From assembly GCA_030743445.1 (NCBI GenBank), contig JASLSL010000134.1, forward strand, positions 1 to 5,724: DNA of 5,724 nt, written 5' to 3'. The position numbers and the translations under genes were made by a program. Positions 1 to 4,490 of this stretch are shown in pieces (within the stretch, counting starts at the first letter, position 1; each line of letters opens with the position of its first letter). The notes under the pieces are model-generated. The model did no database searches. It was not told the origin of the DNA and saw only the letters and a program-made list of their open reading frames with translations. This DNA comes from Alphaproteobacteria bacterium (GTDB lineage Bacteria; Pseudomonadota; Alphaproteobacteria; UBA8366).

Positions 1-1659
1 CATCAGGCCGCCCTGATCGAAGCCGACATAGCCCGGCGGCGCGCCGATCAGGCGCGAGATGCTGTGGCGTTCCATGTATTCCGACATGTCGAAGCGCACC
101 AGCTCGATGCCCATGGTGTGGGCGAGCTGGCGGGCGACCTCGGTCTTGCCGACGCCGGTCGGGCCGGAGAACAGGTAACTGCCGATCGGCTTCTCGGTCT
201 CGCGCAGCCCGGCGCGCGACATTTTGATCGCCGCCGCGAGTTCCTTGATCGCCTTGTCCTGGCCGAAGACAACCATCTTCAGGTCGCGCTCCAGCGTCGC
301 GAGCGCCCGCCGGTCGTCCTTCGAGACCTGCTTGGGCGGGATTCGCGCCATCTTGGCGATTACCTTTTCGACATCCTTGACGCCGACCGTCTTCTTGCGC
401 CGCGAGGGCGGGACCAGCATCTGCGAGGCGCCGACTTCGTCGATCACGTCGATCGCCTTGTCGGGCAGCTTGCGGTCGCCGATGTAGCGCGACGAGAGCT
501 CGACCGCGGCACGCAGCGATTCCGCCGTGTAGCGCACCTTGTGGTACTCTTCGTAGTACGGCTTCAGGCCGCGCAGGATCTTCACCGTGTCCTCGACCGA
601 CGGCTCGTTGATGTCGATCTTCTGGAACCGGCGGACCAGGGCGCGGTCCTTCTCGAAGTGGTTGCGGTATTCCTTGTAGGTCGTCGAGCCGATGCAGCGC
701 AGCGTGCCGCTCTGGAGCGCCGGCTTCAACAGGTTGGAGGCGTCCATCGCACCGCCCGAGGTCGCCCCGGCGCCGATCACCGTGTGGATCTCGTCGATGA
801 ACATGATCGCGCCTTCCAGCTCCTCGATCTCCGAGATCACCGCCTTCAGGCGCTCCTCGAAATCTCCGCGATAGCGCGTGCCGGCCAGCAGCGCCCCCAT
901 GTCGAGGGCATAGATCGTCGCGTCGAACAGCACTTCGGGCACGTCCTTGTTGACGATGCGCCGCGCCAGGCCTTCGGCGATCGCGGTCTTGCCGACCCCC
1001 GGATCGCCGACGTAGAGCGGATTGTTCTTGGTCCGCCGGCAGAGAATCTGAATCGTGCGTTCGATCTCGTTTTGGCGGCCGATCAGCGGATCGATCTTGC
1101 CGTCCGCCGCCTTCTTGTTGAGGTCGACGCAGTAGGCGTCGAGCGCCTCGGTGCCCTTCTTGTTGACCTGCTCCTCGTGGACGTCGTCGTCGGCGCCGCC
1201 GACGGTGCGGCTCTCGCCATAGCCCTGCACCTTGGCGATGCCGTGGCTGATGTAGTTGACCGCGTCGAAGCGCGTCATGTCCTGCTCCTGCAGGAAGTAG
1301 ACGGCGTGGCTCTCGCGCTCCGAGAACATCGCGACCAGGACGTTGGCGCCGGTGACCTCCTCGCGGCCCGAGGACTGGACGTGGATCGCCGCGCGCTGCA
1401 GGACGCGCTGGAACCCGGCGGTCGGCTTCGGGTCCTCGATCGAGTCGGTGATTAGCATTTCGAGCTCGCCGTCCAGGTAGTCGGAAATGTCGCGCTGCAG
1501 ATGCTCGATGTCGACGCCGCAGGCGCGCAGCACCGCGATCGCGTCCTGATCGTCGGTCAGGGCGAGCAGCAGGTGCTCCAGCGTGGCGTATTCGTGCCGC
1601 CGATCGCTGGCAAAGGCGAGCGCCTGGTGCAGGCTATTTTCGAGGCGACGTGAAAGCAT
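1..1659 (-). CDS. clpA: ATP-dependent Clp protease ATP-binding subunit ClpA (5' part, truncated by window edge)
   Basis: AAA+ unfoldase that forms a hexameric ring, unfolds substrates and threads them into ClpP in the cytoplasm. The first 553 residues are visible; the usual length is about 750-780, so the rest lies beyond position 1. Residues 1-145 are the Clp N-domain that docks ClpS. The first AAA+ module has Walker A GDPGVGKT at 218-225, Walker B FIDE with D289 and E290, the pore-loop stretch RYRGDFEERL and the arginine-finger segment VRRFQ. The second module starts with Walker A GPTGVGKT at 499-506 and pore-loop GYVG at about 543-546 (tyrosine 544), where the window ends. Motif positions sit about four residues after those of E. 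coli ClpA. The ATG at 1659 directly follows the clpS stop codon and has a good Shine-Dalgarno sequence. No frameshift or missing catalytic residue is seen in the visible part. ClpB and ClpC are excluded: there is no ClpB-type middle coiled coil between the modules, and clpS is adjacent. Confidence 0.97.
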   Translation of the reverse strand, partial: MLSRRLENSLHQALAFASDRRHEYATLEHLLLALTDDQDAIAVLRACGVDIEHLQRDISDYLDGELEMLITDSIEDPKPTAGFQRVLQRAAIHVQSSGREEVTGANVLVAMFSERESHAVYFLQEQDMTRFDAVNYISHGIAKVQGYGESRTVGGADDDVHEEQVNKKGTEALDAYCVDLNKKAADGKIDPLIGRQNEIERTIQILCRRTKNNPLYVGDPGVGKTAIAEGLARRIVNKDVPEVLFDATIYALDMGALLAGTRYRGDFEERLKAVISEIEELEGAIMFIDEIHTVIGAGATSGGAMDASNLLKPALQSGTLRCIGSTTYKEYRNHFEKDRALVRRFQKIDINEPSVEDTVKILRGLKPYYEEYHKVRYTAESLRAAVELSSRYIGDRKLPDKAIDVIDEVGASQMLVPPSRRKKTVGVKDVEKVIAKMARIPPKQVSKDDRRALATLERDLKMVVFGQDKAIKELAAAIKMSRAGLRETEKPIGSYLFSGPTGVGKTEVARQLAHTMGIELVRFDMSEYMERHSISRLIGAPPGYVGFDQGGLM

Positions 1660-1998
1660 CTAATCCTTCTCCAGGGTGCACTGTAGCGGATGCTGGTGCT
1701 TTCGCGCAAAGTCCATCACCTGCGTCACCTTGGTTTCGGCGACTTCGTAAGGAAACACGCCGCACACGCCGACCCCCCGGCGGTGGACGTGAAGCATCAC
1801 CTGGGTCGCCCGTTCCTGGCCCATGGCGAAGAATCGCTCGAGCACGTGAACGACGAACTCCATCGGTGTGTAGTCGTCGTTCAGCATCAGCACCTTGTAC
1901 ATCGACGGCTTCTTGGTCTTCGTCTTGGTCTCGACGATTACGCCGCTGTCGATGCCGTTGCCGTTGCCATGATCGTGATCGTTGTCGTGCTCGCTCAT
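1660..1998 (-). CDS. clpS: ATP-dependent Clp protease adaptor ClpS
   Basis: Adaptor that binds N-degron substrates (N-terminal Leu, Phe, Tyr, Trp) and passes them to ClpA. The chosen start gives 112 residues, near the family norm. A flexible tail (1-30), rich in Asp, His, Gly, Asn, then Thr and Lys, precedes the folded core, which begins at KPSMYKV. The substrate pocket is intact: N40, D41, D42, T44 and gatekeeper M46 in LNDDYTPMEF, then M68 and H72 in VMLHVH, and L105 near the end. These match E. coli N34, D35, D36, T38, M40, M62, H66 and L99. The start is uncertain. An in-frame GTG at 2022 would add eight residues, but it lies only 8 nt after a TATTAT -10-like box. The ATG at 1998 gives an N-terminus (MSEHD) more like alphaproteobacterial ClpS, although its best Shine-Dalgarno, GGAGG at 2016-2020, is 17 nt away. 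The TAG stop abuts the clpA ATG with no spacer, so the two genes form one operon. Confidence 0.95.
   Translation of the reverse strand: MSEHDNDHDHGNGNGIDSGVIVETKTKTKKPSMYKVLMLNDDYTPMEFVVHVLERFFAMGQERATQVMLHVHRRGVGVCGVFPYEVAETKVTQVMDFARKHQHPLQCTLEKD
1665..1672 (-). promoter_or_regulatory. Shine-Dalgarno of clpA inside the end of clpS
   Basis: On the minus strand GGAGAAGG ends 5 nt before the clpA ATG. It is formed by the last sense codons of clpS (Glu-Lys-Asp). Since the clpS TAG directly precedes the clpA ATG, the same ribosome could terminate and restart, which would couple ClpA synthesis to its adaptor. The coupling is inferred. Confidence 0.7.
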
Positions 1999-2030
1999 AT
2001 CGGGTCCGGTGGATGCCTCCACATATCCCT

Positions 2031-2059
2031 ATAATATTGGAAGCGATGGGCTCGGGAAA
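2031..2059 (-). promoter_or_regulatory. Possible promoter of clpS-clpA
   Basis: On the minus strand a -10-like TATTAT (2036-2031, 5 of 6 to consensus) lies in the only AT-rich spot of the spacer. A weak -35-like TTTCCC (2059-2054, 3 of 6) lies 17 bp upstream. Transcription would start near 2024, leaving about 25 nt to the ATG at 1998. The plus strand also reads a perfect TATAAT at 2030-2035, but no -35 sits at the right distance from it. The poor -35 keeps confidence low. Confidence 0.35.
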
Positions 2060-2079
2060 AGGGGGTATCGGATCAGTTT

Positions 2080-2119
2080 AGGAGCGTCCGCTATTGACCC
2101 GTTCCGGACATTCGCTCCT
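2080..2119. repeat. Imperfect palindrome in the spacer between the amidohydrolase gene and clpS
   Basis: AGGAGC (2080-2085) pairs with GCTCCT (2114-2119), and GTCCG (2086-2090) pairs with CGGAC (2105-2109). This gives 11 base pairs with a four-base bulge (2110-2113) and a 14-base loop. No T-run follows on either strand, so it is not a standard intrinsic terminator. It could be an intergenic repeat unit, a regulator site or a structured RNA end. The rest of the spacer (2120-2193) holds the short palindrome CACTC-C-GAGTG at 2155-2165 and a GGCCGC/GCGGCC pair (2140-2145 with 2187-2192), neither of which I can assign. Confidence 0.45.
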
Positions 2120-2193
2120 CGCTACGCAAATGGACTTATGGCCGCTGCGCCCTCCACTCCGAGTGCCTAGTTCGCATCGCTTTGGTGCGGCCC

Positions 2194-3411
2194 TCAGCCG
2201 ACCACCGGCGGGCGCGATATGCGCTCCAGGTCGAAGCCATAGAGCCGCGCCGTGTTGTGGCAAACGATCTTGGCCCGCTCGTCTTCCGGCACGCCCTCTA
2301 GGATCTCGTCCAGCACCTCGCGCGAGCGCGGGAAGGTGGATTCGCTGTGCGGATAATCCGAGCCCCACATCATGCAATCGACGCCGATGCGGTCGCGCAT
2401 GCGGATGCCGACGTCGTCCTCCTGAAAGCTCAGGTAGACGTTCCGCTGGAAGAAGTCGCTGGGCAGGGTATCGCCCTTGAAGCGGTAAAGCGCCTCCTCG
2501 TGCCGTTCGCGGTAGGTGTAGTCCATATTCACCACTACGTAGGGCACCCAGGACAGCTCGAATTCGACGATCGCAAGGCGCAGGTCGGGATGGCGCTCGA
2601 ACACACCGGAGAAAATCATGTCGCACATCGAGATCGCCGGCAGGAATACCTTGGTGGCGCGCCGGCTGGCGTCGTGTACGGTGCGTTCGCCGAGGGCGGA
2701 ATTGCTGTGCACGCGCCGGGTCGCGGTGTGCAGGCTGAGCGACATGTCGAGCGCCGCCGCCGCGGCCCATAGCGGTTCGTAGTCGGGTTGGTCGTAGCGC
2801 CGCTCCTCCAGGGGGTATTCGGCGATCATGGCGCCGACGAAGCCGAGCTTGGCGGTACGCTCCAATTCGCCGACGGCGTCGGCAACGTCGTCGACGTTGA
2901 TCATCGCGATCGCCTTGAGGCGGTCGGGATCGACGCCGCAGAATTCGGCGAGCCAGTCGTTGTAGGTCCGACAGATCGCCGAGAACAACAGAGGGTCGGC
3001 AACCTTGTAATAGAACAGGCCCTGCGAGGGGTAGAGCACCTCGCCGGACACCCCGTCGATCGCCATGTCCTTCAGGTGCCGTGCCGGATCGTAGCCGCCT
3101 TGGTGCACGTCCTCGAAGCGGGCGTGGTCGGAAATCGTCTCCGGCGCTTCGAAGCGCGCGCCGGCATTCGAAATCAGCCCGATGCCGGCGATCATTTGGC
3201 CGTCCTCGACCACCAGATGGTCGACATCGCCGACCCGTTTCATGCGCGGCGCGCGGCTCTTGAACGCATCGTCGATCCGTTCTGTCCACAGGTCCGGCGG
3301 CTCGAAGACGTGCGAATCGGAGGAGAGGATCAGCCTGTCTGACACCAGCGGCTCCTTGACGACTCCAACATTTCCCAGATCAACGCTGGTTCCGAGCGTC
3401 AACGTAGCCAT
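2194..3411 (-). CDS. Amidohydrolase family protein (Amidohydro_2, predicted metal-dependent hydrolase)
   Basis: Cytoplasmic TIM-barrel enzyme of 405 residues in the amidohydrolase superfamily, Amidohydro_2 branch. That branch includes hydrolases and non-oxidative decarboxylases acting on carboxylic acids; the substrate here is unknown. After an unconserved N-terminal tail of about 25 residues, strand 1 carries D32-S33-H34 in a DSHVFEPPDLW context. Further probable metal or active-site residues are H228 (SLHTATR), H274 (ERHPDLR), E283 (AIVEFELSW) and D352 in the MWGSDYPHSES motif near the C-terminus. F36 stands where the classic HxH motif has its second histidine, with E37 after it. I set the start at the ATG at 3411 because AAGGA lies 7 nt upstream; an in-frame ATG at 3471 would add 20 residues that run through the terminator-like spacer. 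No signal peptide is seen. The gene lies between the phasin and clpS on the same strand, with spacers of 148 and about 195 bp, so an operon is not obvious. Confidence 0.92.
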   Translation of the reverse strand: MATLTLGTSVDLGNVGVVKEPLVSDRLILSSDSHVFEPPDLWTERIDDAFKSRAPRMKRVGDVDHLVVEDGQMIAGIGLISNAGARFEAPETISDHARFEDVHQGGYDPARHLKDMAIDGVSGEVLYPSQGLFYYKVADPLLFSAICRTYNDWLAEFCGVDPDRLKAIAMINVDDVADAVGELERTAKLGFVGAMIAEYPLEERRYDQPDYEPLWAAAAALDMSLSLHTATRRVHSNSALGERTVHDASRRATKVFLPAISMCDMIFSGVFERHPDLRLAIVEFELSWVPYVVVNMDYTYRERHEEALYRFKGDTLPSDFFQRNVYLSFQEDDVGIRMRDRIGVDCMMWGSDYPHSESTFPRSREVLDEILEGVPEDERAKIVCHNTARLYGFDLERISRPPVVG

Positions 3412-3414
3412 TTG

Positions 3415-3424
3415 CTCTTCCTTC
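3415..3424 (-). promoter_or_regulatory. Shine-Dalgarno fixing the amidohydrolase start at 3411
   Basis: The minus strand reads GAAGGAAGAG, with AAGGA 7 nt before the ATG at 3411. The in-frame ATG at 3471 lies next to a stable hairpin (3472-3511) and lacks this signal. I see no convincing -35/-10 pair for the gene in 3425-3471, so it may depend on read-through from the phasin gene or on a promoter I do not recognise. Confidence 0.75.
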
Positions 3425-3471
3425 GGCAATCCGGAACGCTCTGAGGACCCCGGCCATTCCCCGGACAGCAA

Positions 3472-3511
3472 ACGGCCCCGCGGGGGAGGGAGGGAGGAAA
3501 CGCGGGGCCGT
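3472..3511 (-). terminator. Second hairpin after the phasin gene, with a purine/pyrimidine-biased loop
   Basis: Bases 3472-3482 pair with 3501-3511 in an 11-bp stem, 10 of the pairs G-C, closing an 18-base loop. The loop is almost all purine on the plus strand, so the minus-strand transcript carries a C/U-rich loop. Only three T residues follow on the minus strand, so termination may be partial. It may act with the hairpin at 3516-3542 as a tandem terminator or as a 3'-end stabiliser for the phasin mRNA. Confidence 0.55.
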
Positions 3512-3515
3512 GCTG

Positions 3516-3542
3516 GCTCCCGCCGTATATGGCGGCGGGAGC
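3516..3542 (-). terminator. Hairpin directly downstream of the phasin gene
   Basis: GCTCCCGCCG (3516-3525) pairs perfectly with CGGCGGGAGC (3533-3542) across a 7-base loop, starting 17 nt after the phasin stop codon. Its position and stability fit a transcript end or a barrier to 3' exonucleases. No T-run follows; the second hairpin follows instead, after four bases. Confidence 0.6.
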
Positions 3543-3559
3543 TGTGTGGTCGATCAGTG

Positions 3560-4069
3560 TTAGAAGGTCTGGGTCTTCAGCGCCTTCTCGACGGTCTTGG
3601 TGAACTGGTCCTGAATCGGCTCGAAAGCCTGGCTGCCCACCTGGACGGCCATCTCGGAGATGCGGGTGCCCTCGGCGACAATCTTGTCGAAGCGCTTGCG
3701 CGCGTAGTCGCTCTGAAGGTCAACCGCTTCCTTGACCGTCTTGGCGCCCATCAGCGCCTTGGTCGCCTCGACGCCGGCCTCGGCCGATGCCTGGGCGAAA
3801 TCGAAGTAGGCCTTGGAGACGCTCTCGGTGCCCTTGGCCCAGATGTTGCCGGCCTTCATGAAGGCATCGACATTCTGCTTGTTGATCGTGGCGAAGTCGT
3901 CGTAGCCCTTGAAAAAGGCGGTGCTGGCCTTCTCGACCTGATCCTTGGTCATGGCAACGGCCTGCTCGTAGCCTTCGCTCGAGGCCCTAAGCGCCTGCTC
4001 CATGGTCTCTTGACCCTTGGCCACGGCGTCCTCGACCTGCTTGGTGGTGGTCTTTGCTTTGGTCGTCAT
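3560..4069 (-). CDS. phaP: Phasin family protein (PHA granule-associated)
   Basis: Small, amphipathic, all-helical protein of 169 residues that coats polyhydroxyalkanoate granules and controls their number and surface. The N-terminus (1-11) is rich in Lys and Thr. The phasin domain spans roughly residues 30-145, with the typical stretches NVDAFMKAGNIWAKGTE (66-82) and LQSDYARKRFDKIVAEG (118-134). It has no cysteine, a single tryptophan (W77) and many Ala, Lys and Glu in heptad-like spacing, which fits helix bundling and oligomerisation. No signal peptide or membrane segment is seen. The ATG at 4069 has AAGGAG 7 nt upstream. The gene appears to be a single transcript, with its own promoter (4196-4223) and tandem hairpins after the stop. 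The operator-like sites around the promoter suggest repression by PhaR until PHA is present. PHA synthase and phaR are not in the window, so the storage role rests on family resemblance. Confidence 0.93.
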   Translation of the reverse strand: MTTKAKTTTKQVEDAVAKGQETMEQALRASSEGYEQAVAMTKDQVEKASTAFFKGYDDFATINKQNVDAFMKAGNIWAKGTESVSKAYFDFAQASAEAGVEATKALMGAKTVKEAVDLQSDYARKRFDKIVAEGTRISEMAVQVGSQAFEPIQDQFTKTVEKALKTQTF

Positions 4070-4076
4070 CTTCTAT

Positions 4077-4082
4077 CTCCTT
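4077..4082 (-). promoter_or_regulatory. Shine-Dalgarno of the phasin gene
   Basis: AAGGAG on the minus strand with a 7-nt spacer to the ATG at 4069. This strong match is expected for a very abundant granule protein. Between it and the predicted transcription start near 4189 lies an untranslated leader of about 120 nt, in which I see no riboswitch or long stem. Confidence 0.85.
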
Positions 4083-4174
4083 CGTCCGGGGGAACCGGGA
4101 AACCTGAAACGGTTGTCCTCGCGCTGCCGACCGGGTTTGAAACGCCCCGAAATTCCAGGGCAAAACTCGTTATG

Positions 4175-4185
4175 CTGCATTGCAA
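4175..4185. promoter_or_regulatory. Operator-like site 1 (CTGC-ATT-GCAA), PhaR-type
   Basis: CTGC-N3-GCAA half-palindrome located at about +5 to +15 of the predicted phasin transcript. The related repressor PhaR is known to bind TGC-rich sites of the CTGC-N3-GCAG type upstream of phasin genes; assignment here is by motif only. A protein bound here would block promoter clearance. Confidence 0.6.
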
Positions 4186-4195
4186 CAACATCGCT

Positions 4196-4223
4196 AATAT
4201 ATGTATTCCCGCGCACCAGTCAA
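4196..4223 (-). promoter_or_regulatory. Sigma-70-type promoter of the phasin gene
   Basis: On the minus strand the -35 is TTGACT (4223-4218, 5 of 6 to consensus) and the -10 is TATATT (4201-4196, 5 of 6), with a 16-bp spacer. Shifting the -10 by two bases gives TATTAG with an 18-bp spacer, a poorer fit. The predicted start is near 4189. It is the best promoter in the window, and TGC/GCA palindromes lie on both sides of it. Confidence 0.75.
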
Positions 4224-4225
4224 GG

Positions 4226-4257
4226 TTTATTTTGCACTGCAGCAAATTTATTTTGCA
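4226..4257. repeat. 11-bp direct repeat with a 21-bp period upstream of the phasin promoter
   Basis: TTTATTTTGCA occurs at 4226-4236 and again at 4247-4257. Each copy runs into one of the two upstream GCA palindromes. The 21-bp period is two helical turns, which places both sites on the same face of the DNA. Confidence 0.9.
4232..4242. promoter_or_regulatory. Operator-like site 2 (TTGC-ACT-GCAG), PhaR-type
   Basis: Second YTGC-N3-GCAR palindrome. It ends 9 bp upstream of the phasin -35 box. Its centre (4237) is 21 bp from that of site 3 and 57 bp from that of site 1. Confidence 0.65.
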
Positions 4258-4263
4258 GCGCAA
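4253..4263. promoter_or_regulatory. Operator-like site 3 (TTGC-AGC-GCAA), PhaR-type
   Basis: Third palindrome and the most symmetrical of the three (TTGC/GCAA arms). It lies about 64-74 bp upstream of the predicted phasin start, where it could bind cooperatively with site 2. Confidence 0.65.
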
Positions 4264-4364
4264 TATGTGGCCCCTCCAAGGTTCATGGACGCAATATCTC
4301 GGCGCCTCGCCCGATTGCACACGCACCGGCCTCGAAATCGCGGCACGGTGGATGCAGGTGCACA

Positions 4365-4380
4365 GGCGCCCGGGGGCGCC
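4365..4380. other. Short GC hairpin in the divergent intergenic region
   Basis: GGCGCC, a four-base CGGG loop, then GGCGCC again. No T-run follows in either direction. It lies just upstream of the carboxypeptidase promoter candidate and might simply separate the two divergent control regions. Between 4264 and 4364 I see no gene, repeat or recognised site. Confidence 0.3.
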
Positions 4381-4391
4381 GGGAAAGGCAA

Positions 4392-4420
4392 TAGACATCT
4401 TTCGAGGGATTTATTACACT
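4392..4420 (+). promoter_or_regulatory. Candidate promoter of the D-Ala-D-Ala carboxypeptidase gene
   Basis: TAGACA (4392-4397, 5 of 6 to the -35 consensus), a 17-bp spacer, then TACACT (4415-4420, 4 of 6 with the key first, second and last -10 bases). The start would be near 4427, giving an AT-rich leader of about 64 nt. The competing model is TGTAAT at 4478-4483, only 7 nt from the ATG, which would give a leaderless message but lacks a good -35. Confidence 0.45.
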
Positions 4421-4490
4421 TCGTGGCGGCAATGTTGGTGCTTGCGACGCTTGGCCTCGATTATTTGGTAATTAGACTGTAATACGAACA

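Noticed and set aside
64..1455. Plus-strand open frame of 463 codons opposite clpA
   Set aside because: It mirrors the codons of clpA, which has complete AAA+ motifs on the other strand. The product is rich in Arg, Asp, Leu and Val with no recognisable domain, a common result of antisense reading of GC-rich genes.
2030..2035. Perfect TATAAT on the plus strand
   Set aside because: No -35-like hexamer lies 16-18 bp upstream and no plus-strand gene follows. It is probably the reverse face of the AT-rich clpS promoter region.
2078..3289. Minus-strand open frame of 403 codons overlapping the amidohydrolase in another frame
   Set aside because: The product is Arg-rich and repetitive with no domain. 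The overlapping frame encodes a full Amidohydro_2 protein with a good ribosome binding site.
3447..3463. Direct repeat of CCCCGG 11 bp apart in the spacer before the amidohydrolase
   Set aside because: Such short GC repeats are expected by chance in DNA of this composition, and nothing links it to a promoter or operator.
4066..4398. Minus-strand frame of 110 codons upstream of the phasin
   Set aside because: It contains the phasin promoter, operators and ribosome binding site and overlaps the phasin start. The product is Cys- and Arg-rich with no family resemblance.
3182..4471. Plus-strand open frame of 429 codons opposite the amidohydrolase start, the hairpins and the phasin
   Set aside because: It runs through terminator-like hairpins, the reverse of the phasin and the phasin promoter. 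It has no domain and no supporting start signal.
4201..4482. Plus-strand frame of 93 codons in the divergent intergenic region
   Set aside because: It starts inside the phasin -10 box, reads through the operators, lacks a Shine-Dalgarno and has no recognisable composition.
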